A stretch of DNA of 64,000 nucleotides from Staphylococcus shinii (lineage in GTDB: Bacteria > Bacillota > Bacilli > Staphylococcales > Staphylococcaceae). The stretch is from contig NZ_JAGEVL010000005.1 of assembly GCF_017583065.1 (NCBI RefSeq), forward strand, positions 420,040 to 484,039, written 5' to 3'. Below, piece by piece: positions 27,403-36,948 of the stretch (the first letter of the stretch is position 1; every line of letters begins with the position of its first letter). Below the pieces are notes generated by a model that did no database searches, was not told the origin of the DNA, and saw only the letters and a program-made list of their open reading frames with translations. A program made the position numbers and the translations under genes.

Positions 27403-28008
27403 TTATTGATATTGTTCGTTCGCCATTAGGCGTAACGGACCATTAAATATAATTTTGAATAAGTAATCAACAACCACGTCGGGATCCATTCTATTTTTAT
27501 CTTGTACCCAATGTTTGATAAAAGAAATCGTAGCACCAGATACATAACTATGAAAATAATCTAATGGAATGCCTGAAATTTTTGTCTTGTTATTAATGTT
27601 TTTAGCCATATTAACATATATAAGCTCAGAAATTTTATCTTCAAGATGGCTTTTTCTATCTAATTTAAAAATAAGTAAGTAAAAATCTATATCTTTTTGA
27701 ATGTGTAATATAATATTTTTAAGAATTTTTTCCGAAAAAATTTTGGCGAAATCTTCTAAATTTGAGCCTTGTAAAACTAACTTAAAAGTACCTATTTCTT
27801 CAGCTAAATCATCAATAAATTCATCTTCGAGATCTGAAAGTAAAATATATTTATCTTCATAATGTAAGTAAAAAGTACCTCGATTAATATCAGCTAGGGT
27901 TGTAATATCTTGTATTGTTATCCGCTCTAGTTCTTTTTCTGCTAATAATTTTATAAAAGCTTGCTTAATTGCGTTTTTAGTTTTTCTGACACGACGATCT
28001 TCTACCAT
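27403..28008 (-). CDS. TetR/AcrR-family transcriptional regulator
   Basis: This 201-residue protein has an N-terminal helix-turn-helix (VRKTKNAIKQAFIKLLAEKE, then ITIQDITTLADINRGTFYLH with Y), characteristic of TetR regulators. The C-terminal ligand domain ends with a TetR_C_8-like segment (FHSYVSGATISFIKHWVQDK). It is divergent from the YhgE/Pip-type gene, with a 24-bp palindrome between them. Autorepression and repression of the divergent gene are the simplest model. The ligand is unknown. Confidence 0.92.
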   Translation of the reverse strand: MVEDRRVRKTKNAIKQAFIKLLAEKELERITIQDITTLADINRGTFYLHYEDKYILLSDLEDEFIDDLAEEIGTFKLVLQGSNLEDFAKIFSEKILKNIILHIQKDIDFYLLIFKLDRKSHLEDKISELIYVNMAKNINNKTKISGIPLDYFHSYVSGATISFIKHWVQDKNRMDPDVVVDYLFKIIFNGPLRLMANEQYQ

Positions 28009-28044
28009 TTTTTCAACTCCTTAAACTTTAATAGACAAAACATG

Positions 28045-28068
28045 ATTGTTTGTTGATAAACAAACAAT
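28045..28068. promoter_or_regulatory. Probable TetR operator
   Basis: ATTGTTTGTT (28045-28054) and AACAAACAAT (28059-28068) are perfect 10-bp arms around GATA, midway between the divergent TetR and YhgE-type genes. The placement and TTGTTTGT-like arms are typical for TetR targets. Confidence 0.75.
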
Positions 28069-28164
28069 ACTAAGTGTATTGCGTATTGCTAATTGCATTA
28101 TGCTCATTATAATAAACAAAGTAGTTATTAATCAACATAGTGTTCGATAAGGAGGTAAATAAAA

Positions 28165-29454
28165 ATGAATATATTTAAAAGTAAATTACTTTGGATAGCT
28201 CCAATTGCAATTTTAGTAATATTGGTTATATTTTCAATTGCGTTTTATCCAGCGTATAATCCAAAACCAAAGGAATTACCAATTGCGATTGTGAATCAAG
28301 ATAAAGGAACTTCTATTCAAAATAACGATATTAATATAGGAAAAAAATTAGAAGATAATTTATTAAATAGTGATTCTAATACTGTAAAATGGGTTGAAGT
28401 TGATAATGAAAAAGAAGCACGAAAAGGGATAGATGAACAAAAATATTTTGGTGCAGCTATTTTCGAAAAAGATTTTTCAAAACATGCAATGAGTAAAACT
28501 CAAAAAGTAATAATGGATAGTAAAAAGCAAGAAATGCAAGATAAAGTAAAATCAGGTGAAATACAACCAGAACAGGCTAAACAAATGCAAAGTCAAATGG
28601 CTAAATCTGGGGCTTCTCAAGATGTTACAGTCAAACGTGCAGAATTTAAAACGTTAATTAATAATGGCGCGAATATGCAAGCATCACAAATTTCTACAAA
28701 TGTATTAAAGGGTATTGGTGATAATTTAAATAAACAAATAACACAACAGAGTTTAGATACTTTAGAAAAACAAGGTGTTAAAGTTAATGCAAGTGATATT
28801 AAAGGGCTAACAAATCCAGTAGAAGTAGCTGATCAAAAGATTCATAAAGTTAAAGATCATCAAGGTAACGGTAATGCATCTTTCTTAATGTTTATGCCGG
28901 TGTGGATTAGTTCAATCGTTGCCTCTATATTGTTATTCTTTGCGTTTAGAACTTCTAATAATATTAAAGTAACACATCGCTTAATTGCTTCGTTAGGACA
29001 AATAGCAATAGGTGTAATTACTGCATTTGTAGGTGGCTTTGGATATGTTTACTTTATGTCGGCTGCGCAGGGATTTGATTTTCCAGATATTAATAAAATA
29101 GGTATGTATGTTTCAATTGCGCTATTAGGCTTTATAGGACTTATATTAGGTGTAATGACTTGGCTAGGCATGAAGTCTATTCCAATATTCTTTATAGCCA
29201 TGTTCTTTAGTATGCAACTTGTGATGTTCCCTAAACAAATGCTACCGAAATTTTATCAAGACTATATTGTAAGTTGGAATCCATTTACTCACTATGGTGA
29301 ATATTTGAGAGAATTACTTTATATGAATCAACCATTAGAAATGAATGGTACTATGTGGATGTTTGTAGGTTTTATTATTTTTGGCATTGTCTCTTCATTA
29401 AGTGCTGCAATAATTAGAAAGCATAGTGGTAAACGTACAGAAGTTCCTTCATAA
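28165..29454 (+). CDS. YhgE/Pip-family ABC-2-type membrane protein
   Basis: This 429-residue protein has one N-terminal membrane helix (residues 8-30), a long external domain (about 31-240, starting LPIAIVNQDKGTS, the hallmark of the YhgE/Pip family) and five or six C-terminal helices. The segment YIVSWNPFTHYGEYLRELLY is typical of ABC-2-like permeases. No partner ATPase is adjacent. Family members act in export or in membrane stress and bacteriocin/phage sensitivity. AAGGAGG precedes the start. It is probably repressed by the divergent TetR protein. Confidence 0.85.
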   Translation: MNIFKSKLLWIAPIAILVILVIFSIAFYPAYNPKPKELPIAIVNQDKGTSIQNNDINIGKKLEDNLLNSDSNTVKWVEVDNEKEARKGIDEQKYFGAAIFEKDFSKHAMSKTQKVIMDSKKQEMQDKVKSGEIQPEQAKQMQSQMAKSGASQDVTVKRAEFKTLINNGANMQASQISTNVLKGIGDNLNKQITQQSLDTLEKQGVKVNASDIKGLTNPVEVADQKIHKVKDHQGNGNASFLMFMPVWISSIVASILLFFAFRTSNNIKVTHRLIASLGQIAIGVITAFVGGFGYVYFMSAAQGFDFPDINKIGMYVSIALLGFIGLILGVMTWLGMKSIPIFFIAMFFSMQLVMFPKQMLPKFYQDYIVSWNPFTHYGEYLRELLYMNQPLEMNGTMWMFVGFIIFGIVSSLSAAIIRKHSGKRTEVPS

Positions 29455-29467
29455 GTTTATAAAATAT

Positions 29468-29522
29468 AAAAACACTTTCGTTGAATTCATATTAAAATGA
29501 ATTTATTCGGAAGTGTTTTTTT
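29468..29522 (+). terminator. Terminator after YhgE-type gene
   Basis: AAAAACACTT and AAGTGTTTTT flank a second inner stem (GAATTCAT / ATGAATTT), followed by more T. Confidence 0.88.
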
Positions 29523-29796
29523 ATTAAAAAGTAACGTATTCAAGTAGAAATGAAAGATAAAGCATTGCTTTTTTATGTTAAAAACATATAAAGTATTTAT
29601 TATAAAATGTCAACTAACTCGATAGTTATTTAATATAAAGTTAAGTTCATAAAATGTACAAAATTTATTTGTGTATAATTGAATGTTTGTTGTTTTTATT
29701 AAAAGCTGTCATTGTAGTGTTTATATATGTATTGAAGACATAATGAAATATGATTACATAATTGTTTAGCACTTTTCCTGTAATTTTAATAAAGAA

Positions 29797-29828
29797 TTAA
29801 CATTTGCTTAACAAAAATAAGTTATAAT
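29797..29828 (+). promoter_or_regulatory. PhoP box at the Na/Pi cotransporter promoter
   Basis: TTAACA-TTTGC-TTAACA (29797-29813) is the exact two-unit direct repeat used by PhoP in Bacillus. A weaker TTAATA lies 11 bases further upstream (29786). TATAAT follows at 29823-29828 without a good -35. The remaining sequence back to 29523 shows nothing else I can name. Confidence 0.7.
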
Positions 29829-29864
29829 TCACATAGTTTACAAATAATTTAAAGAGGTGTGACA

Positions 29865-31529
29865 ATGGATTCATCCGTAATGGAGATAATTTTCACTTTT
29901 ATCGGTGGTTTAGGTATATTCTTGTATGGTATCAAACAGATGGGCGATGGCCTACAAGCCACTGCTGGAGATCGACTAAGAAGTATATTAAATAAATTTA
30001 CTAGTAACCCAATCATGGGTGTTCTTGCAGGTATGATTGTTACTATTTTAATTCAAAGTAGTTCAGGGACTACAGTTATTACAATTGGTCTCGTAAGTGC
30101 AGGATTTATGACAATGCGACAAGCAATTGGAGTTGTTATGGGAGCGAATATAGGTACCACGGTTACTGCATTTATTATAGGTATTGATATCGGTGCTTAT
30201 TCACTACCCATCCTAGCAATTGGTGCTTTTTTAATATTCTTTATCCAGAAAAGAAAAGTAAAAAATATCGGTATGATTTTATTTGGATTTGGTTCACTAT
30301 TTTATGGTTTGGAGTTAATGAGCGGGGCAGTAAAACCACTTGCTAATTTAGATGGATTTAAGCAAATTATGTTAGATATGTCATCAAACCCAATATATGG
30401 TGTTATAGCAGGTACATTCTTAACTGTCATCATCCAAAGCTCAAGTGCAACGATTGGTATATTACAAGGGTTCTTTGCCAATGATTTAATTAGTTTACAT
30501 GGCGCATTACCAGTATTATTAGGCGACAATATCGGTACAACGATTACTGCTGTTTTAGCAAGTTTAGCGGGTTCTCTCGCATCAAAACGTGTTGCGGCAG
30601 TTCATGTTATGTTTAACGTAATTGGCGCAGCAATATTCTTACTTATCTTACCGTTATATCAAATAGTTATTGAATGGATGCAAGGAGCGATGCATTTAAA
30701 ACCAGAAATGGTTATTGCATTTGCGCACGGTACATTTAACATAACTAATACTTTAATTCAATTACCGTTTATTTTTGTACTAGCTTGGATTGTTACGAAA
30801 ATTATCCCAGGTGAAGATATTAATGAAAAATACAAGCCAAGACATCTTGATAAAAATTTAATTAATAGAGCGCCTAATATTGCTCTACAAGAAGCTCAAG
30901 ATGAAATCCAAAACATTGGTAGAATGACTTTATCTATGTTACAAAAAGTCAATCATTACGATGAAAAAACTGAAAAAGATATTATTCAGAAACACGCAGC
31001 AATTGACAATATGTATGATAATGTCAGACAGTATCTTACTAAAATATCTGAGAAGAAGTTGTCACAAGATGATGCAGAAAGAATGTCTGTGTTATTCGAT
31101 GTTAATCGCACGATGTTAAAAGTGGCTGGCTTATCAGAAGCCTATTTATTAGATCTGAAGAAAAAAGAAACAGACCCTATCAAAATATCTGATAAAGCTG
31201 AACAAAGTATCGAAAAGCTTTACAACCATGTTAACATGTCATTTGAAAAAACAGTTGAAATGTTTAATGTTTATGACAGAGTTAAACGTGATGAAATTGT
31301 TAAAATTAGTAATGACTCATACAAACTTGAACATGATTTAAGGAAAAAACATATCAAGCGTTTAAGCTCAGGTGAGTGTTCACCAGAAGGTGGATTACTA
31401 TATTTAGATATGATTGCAATATTAGAACGTATCGGTTACCATTCTAGAAATATTTCAGAATCAATGGTTGATATTGATGAAATAGAATTAGAAGAACATG
31501 CCGAGAATCCAATAGGTTGGTCTTACTAA
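29865..31529 (+). CDS. Na+/phosphate cotransporter family protein with PhoU-like tail
   Basis: This 554-residue protein has a duplicated membrane domain, each half with the QSSS motif (ILIQSSSGTTV near residue 66, VIIQSSSATIG near 190) and GANIGTT/GDNIGTT segments. This is the NptA/SLC34-like Na/Pi fold. From about residue 345 a helical PhoU-like cytoplasmic tail follows. It imports phosphate with sodium and may be regulated through its tail. ATG 29865 is preferred over the GTG at 29859 because AGAGGTGTGA is then properly spaced. The promoter carries a PhoP-type repeat. Confidence 0.93.
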   Translation: MDSSVMEIIFTFIGGLGIFLYGIKQMGDGLQATAGDRLRSILNKFTSNPIMGVLAGMIVTILIQSSSGTTVITIGLVSAGFMTMRQAIGVVMGANIGTTVTAFIIGIDIGAYSLPILAIGAFLIFFIQKRKVKNIGMILFGFGSLFYGLELMSGAVKPLANLDGFKQIMLDMSSNPIYGVIAGTFLTVIIQSSSATIGILQGFFANDLISLHGALPVLLGDNIGTTITAVLASLAGSLASKRVAAVHVMFNVIGAAIFLLILPLYQIVIEWMQGAMHLKPEMVIAFAHGTFNITNTLIQLPFIFVLAWIVTKIIPGEDINEKYKPRHLDKNLINRAPNIALQEAQDEIQNIGRMTLSMLQKVNHYDEKTEKDIIQKHAAIDNMYDNVRQYLTKISEKKLSQDDAERMSVLFDVNRTMLKVAGLSEAYLLDLKKKETDPIKISDKAEQSIEKLYNHVNMSFEKTVEMFNVYDRVKRDEIVKISNDSYKLEHDLRKKHIKRLSSGECSPEGGLLYLDMIAILERIGYHSRNISESMVDIDEIELEEHAENPIGWSY

Positions 31530-31584
31530 ATAATATGTAATTGTAAAGAATTAGCATTTAATTATTCATTAAATGACTATTATA

Positions 31585-31634
31585 GGCGAGACAGAGATCA
31601 AATTTCAAATTTTGATTTCTGTCTCGTCTTTTTT
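31585..31634 (+). terminator. Terminator after Na/Pi cotransporter gene
   Basis: GGCGAGACAGAGATCAAA pairs with TTTGATTTCTGTCTCGTC with a few wobble pairs, followed by a long T run. Confidence 0.9.
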
Positions 31635-31835
31635 ATAACTTATTAAAAAGGGTATTACTTTTAGATAAGTTATAGATTTATTAAGCTATTAAGCTATGAA
31701 GCGTTGTGCAGCTTAAATAATTTTGGTATTAATATTTAAAACAGATGTAAAAATTATAGCGTAGTATCTTATAAATGGATTTTTATAAGTTAACATGTAA
31801 AGCTCGTATGTTGAATTAAAGACAGAGAATAAAAT

Positions 31836-31850
31836 TAGTAAGCGTTTCCA
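31836..31850 (+). promoter_or_regulatory. CRE-like catabolite control site before the SDR gene
   Basis: TAGTAAGCGTTTCCA matches the CcpA consensus WTGNAANCGNWNNCA at all but one fixed position. It is 66 bases before the SDR start. The remaining sequence from 31635 shows no other recognisable feature. Confidence 0.6.
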
Positions 31851-31916
31851 CTATCTTTGGATATTAATTTATTTTACAATTACAAATAACAGAAGAATTA
31901 AATGGAGGTTACATAT

Positions 31917-32696
31917 ATGAGTGTTTTAGACAAATTTAAATTGGATGGCCAAGTCGCAATCGTGACAGGAGGTGCTTCAGGCTTAGGTAAAGCAATGGGA
32001 AAAGGTTTAGCTGAAGCAGGCGCCAACTTAGTTATTGCTGATATTAATTTAGATTTAGCAAAAGAAACAGCAAATGAATTCGAAACTGAAACAGGAAATC
32101 AAGCTTTGGCATGTAAAGTAGATGTGACAAACGTGTCAGATGTTGAACAAATGGTTTCAGATGTAATGGATAAGTTTGGACGTATAGACATCCTATTCAA
32201 CAATGCTGGTATCAATGAACATGTTAAATTTGAAGATATGCCATATGATCGCTGGGTTAAAAATATGGACGTCAATATCAATAGCATGGTATTAGTTTCA
32301 CAAGCTGTAGGTAAAGTGATGATTGAACAACAAAGGGGTTCTATTGTGAACACTTCTTCAATGTCAGGTATTATCGTAAACACACCACAACCTCAAGCAG
32401 CATATAATACTTCTAAAGGTGCAGTAATTATGTTTACTAAAAGTTTGGCTAATGAATGGGCAGAACATGGTATACGTGTAAATACGATTGCTCCAGGTTA
32501 TATGGAAACGGAATTAACTAGAGATTACTTCGCCCAAGGTGGAGAAATGATTGACACATGGATGAATTTTACACCATTAGGTAGACCAGGCGTGCCTGAA
32601 GAATTACAAGGAGCAGCACTATATTTAGCTTCTGATGCTTCATCATTTGTTACAGGTAGCGTAGTCACAATTGATGGTGGATACACAGCATTATAA
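31917..32696 (+). CDS. Short-chain dehydrogenase/reductase (polyol/gluconate-5-dehydrogenase-like)
   Basis: This 259-residue classical SDR has the cofactor motif TGGASGLGKAMG near residue 17, NNAG near 94, catalytic Ser in NTSSMSGIIV, and Tyr/Lys in YNTSK. The C-terminal TGSVVTIDGGYT is the usual SDR ending. It most resembles NAD(P)-dependent sugar-acid or polyol dehydrogenases such as gluconate 5-dehydrogenase or arabinitol dehydrogenase, but the substrate cannot be set. ATG 31917 lies eight bases from GGAGG; the ATG at 31902 overlaps that site. It is a single-gene unit with a CRE-like site, so repression on good carbon sources is likely. Confidence 0.88.
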   Translation: MSVLDKFKLDGQVAIVTGGASGLGKAMGKGLAEAGANLVIADINLDLAKETANEFETETGNQALACKVDVTNVSDVEQMVSDVMDKFGRIDILFNNAGINEHVKFEDMPYDRWVKNMDVNINSMVLVSQAVGKVMIEQQRGSIVNTSSMSGIIVNTPQPQAAYNTSKGAVIMFTKSLANEWAEHGIRVNTIAPGYMETELTRDYFAQGGEMIDTWMNFTPLGRPGVPEELQGAALYLASDASSFVTGSVVTIDGGYTAL

Positions 32697-32852
32697 GTAG
32701 CTTGTTTTTAATTTCAAAATAGAGCGATAGTCATGAAATTGCAACGAAAATAGCTAATTATATTGCGTCGTCTTTTTATAGTAATAAACGATGAAATAAA
32801 ACATTATATACAAAGAACGTCGATGTGTATAGACAATTCCTATAAATACCCG

Positions 32853-32893
32853 AAATAGAAGTTGGAGTTAAATAACGCCCAACTTCTATTTTT
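32853..32893 (+). terminator. Hairpin terminator upstream of the monooxygenase operon
   Basis: AAATAGAAGTTGG pairs exactly with CCAACTTCTATTT (32879-32891), with an inner GTTA/TAAC pairing, then T. It lies 150 bases after the SDR stop; the sequence between holds nothing I recognise. Confidence 0.8.
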
Positions 32894-32965
32894 ATGAATA
32901 TTTTTAAATTTCACACGTTAAATAATTCTGTCTGTATCTAATCCTTATTAAAACGATAAGAATAC

Positions 32966-33004
32966 TTGACAAAATTATGTAAGAAGCATAATATTACTAG
33001 TAAT
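32966..33004 (+). promoter_or_regulatory. Promoter of the monooxygenase operon with overlapping palindrome
   Basis: TTGACA (32966-32971), a 17-base spacer and TAATAT (32989-32994) form a near-consensus promoter. ATTACTAGTAAT (32993-33004) is a perfect palindrome over the expected start point and could be a repressor site. Confidence 0.75.
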
Positions 33005-33039
33005 CTAATATTCAGAAAATTGATTTGGGGGGATTGTAT

Positions 33040-34056
33040 ATGACATCTATGAGTATTCTAGATCAAAGTCCAATTGATATTAATGAAACGGTAAATGAGG
33101 GTATACAGCGAACTGTTGAATTAGCACAACTAGCAGATAAATTAAAATATACAAGATATTTTGTTGCAGAGCATCATAATATTCCAGAAGTTGCGGGCAC
33201 AAGCCCAGAAATATTAGTGACACATCTACTGAACAAGACTAACCAAATACGTGTAGGTTCAGGAGGAGTTATGTTACAGCACTATAGCCCTTTTAAAGTA
33301 ATAGAACAATTCCATCTTATTAGTCACCTTGCACCAGGTAGAGTAGATTTAGGAATTGGTAAAGCGCCTGGTGGATTTCCATTAGCAACACAAGCTTTAC
33401 AATCAGAATTCAAATCATCGAAAGTAACATTTAATGATAAATTCCAATTGTTAAACCGTTTCAATAAGCGCAGTTTTAAAGAAGACGAGCCATATAAGCA
33501 ATTACAAACGTCTATACGAGATAATGAAATTCATACCCCTGAGCTCTTTTTATTAGGTGGTAGTGATAATTCGGCACAGTTTGCAGCGAATGAAAATGTC
33601 GGTTTTGTATATGCATTTTTTATAAATTCTAATGTTGATACGTTACGAAGCGCAGTGAAATCTTATAAACAACAATACCCAGAAGGACGGTTCATTGTTG
33701 CTATAGCAGCAGTAGTAACAGAAAACGAAAATGATAAAGCATTAGTTAAAGCTGGCCGTACAAACTACGCTTTGCATTTTAAGGATGGTAGGAAGATTAC
33801 TGTAAATACTAAGGAGCAATTAGAAGATTTTATTAATCAGAGTACAGAACACTTTGAGGTTGAAGAAAAGCAAATAGAAGTTTTGGAAGGATCAGCTGCT
33901 GAAGTTAAACAACAACTAGTTCAGTTAAATAATGAAGGACTCATTGACGAGTTTATGTTGCATATGCCAGTACAAAATCACAAATTAAGATTAAAAACGG
34001 TTGAGCAACTTGCGCCATTATACACAATTGCGAATCAGAAAGAAGGGGTATTATGA
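33040..34056 (+). CDS. LLM-class flavin-dependent oxidoreductase (luciferase-like)
   Basis: This 338-residue bacterial-luciferase-fold enzyme begins with MSILDQSPIDINETVNEGIQ, followed by RYFVAEHHNIPEVAGTSPEI and VGSGGVMLQHYSPFKVIEQF. These are hallmarks of the MsnO8/YceB-like LLM group that uses FMNH2 and oxygen. The substrate is unknown. ATG 33040 follows GGGGGATT; an in-frame UUG at 33025 overlaps that site. The stop overlaps the start of the next monooxygenase (ATGA), so the two are co-translated and may act on the same compound. No flavin reductase is adjacent. Confidence 0.9.
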   Translation: MTSMSILDQSPIDINETVNEGIQRTVELAQLADKLKYTRYFVAEHHNIPEVAGTSPEILVTHLLNKTNQIRVGSGGVMLQHYSPFKVIEQFHLISHLAPGRVDLGIGKAPGGFPLATQALQSEFKSSKVTFNDKFQLLNRFNKRSFKEDEPYKQLQTSIRDNEIHTPELFLLGGSDNSAQFAANENVGFVYAFFINSNVDTLRSAVKSYKQQYPEGRFIVAIAAVVTENENDKALVKAGRTNYALHFKDGRKITVNTKEQLEDFINQSTEHFEVEEKQIEVLEGSAAEVKQQLVQLNNEGLIDEFMLHMPVQNHKLRLKTVEQLAPLYTIANQKEGVL

Positions 34057-35381
34057 GTCAGAAAAAAATAGATTTTGGGATTATGTTAAATGGTCCAGGT
34101 AGCCATATGCATGCTTGGAAGTCTAATGAGGTGCCAAGCGATGCAAGTACTAATTTTGATTATCAACTAGATATTGCTAAGAGAGCAGAGCAAGCGGGTT
34201 TTAGTTTTGTTTTTGTAGCTGATGGACTATATATTCATGAAAAATCTATCCCCCATTTCTTAGATAGGCATGAACCTTTAACACTGCTAGCTGCACTTGC
34301 ACCTATTACTAAAAAAATTGGTTTAGTCGGTACAATTTCCACTTCATATAGTGAACCTTTTACTGTTGCTAGACAGTTAGCTACAATTGATAATATCAGC
34401 CACGGTCGCGCAGGGTGGAACGTAGTTACATCACCTCTTGAAGGTAGTGCGGATAATTATAGTAAAGGCGATCACCCAGAGCATGATACGAGATATGATA
34501 TTGCTGAAGAACATATCCAGGTAGTGCAAGGATTATGGGATTCATATGAAGATGATGCTTTTAAATTTGATGCTGAAAAAGGCGAATATTTAGATAAAAA
34601 TAAAATGCACACATTAAATTATAAAGGTCAATATTTCCAAGTTAAAGGACCTTTGAATGCAAGTCGTTCTGAGCAAGGTCAACCGGTTATTTTTCAAGCT
34701 GGTGCTTCAACTAAAGGACAAGATTATGCTGCTAAATATGCAGATGCTGTTTTCACATTAGGAGAATCAAAAGAAAGTGCACAACGTAATTATGAAAGCA
34801 TTAAAGCGCAAGCCAAAGCTTATAATCGTAATCCAGATGAGGTAAGAGTTTATCCAATATTAGCGCCAGTCATAGCTAATACAAAAAATGAAGTAGAAGC
34901 GCGCTTTGAAAATATTAAAACTTTAGCAAATATTGATGAAGCGTTAGATTATTTAGGCCGTTATTATGATCACCATGATTTTAGCCAATATGACTTAGAT
35001 GCACCTTTTCCAGATTTAGGAGAAATTGGACAAAATAGTTTTCGAGCTACAGCAGATGCAATCGCTATTCGTGCAAAAAGAAATCAATTAACGTTAAGAG
35101 AAGTTGCGCTTGAAGAAACAGTCAGACGCTCTCCGTTTATGGGAACATACGAAGAAGTAGCAGATTTGATTATTGAATGGGTAGAAGACGGCGCAGCAGA
35201 TGGTTTTATTTTTGGTCCACATATATATGGTGCGGTTTATGATGAATTTTTAGAAAATGTATTACCTATTTTAGAAGAAAAAGGATATTATGATAAATCG
35301 TTTCATGGTGAAACGTTAAGAGATCATCTTGGCCTCCCTTTCAAAGAAAATAGATATACACAATCTCAAGTTACGAATTAA
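34053..35381 (+). CDS. NtaA/SnaA/DszA-family flavin-dependent monooxygenase
   Basis: This 442-residue luciferase-fold monooxygenase of the NtaA/SnaA/DszA branch shows DFGIMLNGPGSHMHAWK, LATIDNISHGRAGWNVVTSP and QAGASTKGQDYAAKYADAVF, all typical of this branch. Relatives cleave nitrilotriacetate, sulphones or other C-N/C-S compounds with FMNH2 supplied by a partner reductase. It is translationally coupled to the preceding LLM gene and followed after 81 bases by a YfcC-type transporter, suggesting uptake and oxidation of one organic nutrient. The nutrient is not identified. Confidence 0.9.
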   Translation: MSQKKIDFGIMLNGPGSHMHAWKSNEVPSDASTNFDYQLDIAKRAEQAGFSFVFVADGLYIHEKSIPHFLDRHEPLTLLAALAPITKKIGLVGTISTSYSEPFTVARQLATIDNISHGRAGWNVVTSPLEGSADNYSKGDHPEHDTRYDIAEEHIQVVQGLWDSYEDDAFKFDAEKGEYLDKNKMHTLNYKGQYFQVKGPLNASRSEQGQPVIFQAGASTKGQDYAAKYADAVFTLGESKESAQRNYESIKAQAKAYNRNPDEVRVYPILAPVIANTKNEVEARFENIKTLANIDEALDYLGRYYDHHDFSQYDLDAPFPDLGEIGQNSFRATADAIAIRAKRNQLTLREVALEETVRRSPFMGTYEEVADLIIEWVEDGAADGFIFGPHIYGAVYDEFLENVLPILEEKGYYDKSFHGETLRDHLGLPFKENRYTQSQVTN

Positions 35382-35462
35382 ATTTTTACAAGCGTTGAAA
35401 TTGATGGACACATCTGAATTATAAAAGTTGTGTCTATTTTTTATTAAAAGGAGTGAACGGTT

Positions 35463-36935
35463 ATGTCAGAATATAATACAACATCTTATCAAAATACCAT
35501 TAATCAAACAGCAAACCAAAATTCTGTAAAAACAAAAAGAAAATTAGAATTACCACATGTTTTATTAATGATGTTAATAATGATGATGTTTGCTTGCTTT
35601 TTGACATATGTTATTCCTGCCGGGGCATTTAATACAGCAAAAGATGGCTCAATGATACAAGGGACGTATCACGCAATCGAACAACATCCTGTGAATCCAT
35701 TATATGCAATAACTTTGATTTTAAATGGTGGTATTCAGTCTGCCCAAACTGTTACCTTGCTATTGTTTATAGGAGGTTCAATGGGAGGCATTCTGCAGTT
35801 GAATTCAGTTACGAAAATGACCAATTTCATGATTTATCGATTTGAACATGCAGGTGCATTACCATTAATCATAGGTTTATTTTCGCTAATGGCTTTTATC
35901 GGTTTCTTTGTTGGCGGTGACCAAATGATTGTGTTTGTAACCCTAGGTGTTATTTTAGTAAAACGTTTAAAATTAGACCCTATTATGGCATTAGCGATTA
36001 CATTTTTACCTTTGTATATGGCATTTTCAGTTTCACCTTCAGGAATGGCTAAAATAGGACAAATTGTATATCCTGATGTCGCACTTTATTCAGGTTACGG
36101 TGGTAGAGCAATTATGTATGTTGTATTTTTAATTGTGACCTTATTATATGTAGTATGGTACGCGAGAAGAGTGATTAAAAACCCGGACAATAGTATGATG
36201 ACGACAAAATATTGGCAACAGCAAAGCAATCATTCATCAAATGAAGCAATGGAGGTGGAAGATAGAAAGGTAAGTTGGAGAGATATTATTGTCGTTGGTT
36301 TAGTTGTTGTGACGCCAATCATTTTGGCGCTAGGAAACGGTTTGCTTAATTGGACTGAACGATATGGTAATGGTGTTTTTATTACAGTATTTGGTCTAAG
36401 CTTCGTGTTAGCCTATATTGTTAAAGAAAAACGGCCATCTGAAATGGTAGATGGATTTTTAGAAGGCGCGAAACCAATGCTTGTAGTTGCTTTTGCTATC
36501 ATTATGGCAAATACCATTAGTGTGATATTAGAAAAAGGACAAATTTTAAGCACTATTGTGCATGGTCTGACGACGCAACTTGAGGGTGCTTCATCAGGCG
36601 TTGTTTCAGTATTAGTGTTTTTTGTAGCTACAATATTCAATTTCTTAGTGCCCTCTGGTTCTGGGTTGATGAGTGTGATGGTGCCTATATTACAACCTGT
36701 TACAACAGCATTAGGAGTTAATGATCAAATATTACTAACTTCACTTTCTTTTGGTGGTGGATTAGGTAACCTTATTACGCCAACTTTAGGTGCTACAATT
36801 GGTGCTATAGCCATCGCTAAAGCTAACTTTGGCTCATGGTTCAAATTTATGGCACCGTTATTTGTCATATGGATAATAGTTGCAGGCGTCTTACTTTATG
36901 TATATACAGCGATTGGCTGGAGTGGCGGCGTATAA
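35463..36935 (+). CDS. YfcC/DcuC-family membrane transporter
   Basis: This 490-residue protein has 12 or so membrane helices and a YfcC-type beginning (LPHVLLMMLIMMMFACFLTY and VIPAGAF). FLVPSGSGLMSVMVPI is also present, with serine/glycine-rich hairpins like those of the DcuC/AbgT ion-transporter superfamily. Members move dicarboxylates, amino acids or peptides. Its place after two monooxygenases suggests it imports their substrate. AAGGAGTG precedes the start and a strong terminator follows. A long hydrophilic N-terminus (about 30 residues rich in N, Q and T) is unusual but harmless. Confidence 0.88.
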   Translation: MSEYNTTSYQNTINQTANQNSVKTKRKLELPHVLLMMLIMMMFACFLTYVIPAGAFNTAKDGSMIQGTYHAIEQHPVNPLYAITLILNGGIQSAQTVTLLLFIGGSMGGILQLNSVTKMTNFMIYRFEHAGALPLIIGLFSLMAFIGFFVGGDQMIVFVTLGVILVKRLKLDPIMALAITFLPLYMAFSVSPSGMAKIGQIVYPDVALYSGYGGRAIMYVVFLIVTLLYVVWYARRVIKNPDNSMMTTKYWQQQSNHSSNEAMEVEDRKVSWRDIIVVGLVVVTPIILALGNGLLNWTERYGNGVFITVFGLSFVLAYIVKEKRPSEMVDGFLEGAKPMLVVAFAIIMANTISVILEKGQILSTIVHGLTTQLEGASSGVVSVLVFFVATIFNFLVPSGSGLMSVMVPILQPVTTALGVNDQILLTSLSFGGGLGNLITPTLGATIGAIAIAKANFGSWFKFMAPLFVIWIIVAGVLLYVYTAIGWSGGV

Positions 36936-36948
36936 TAATACTCAAAAT

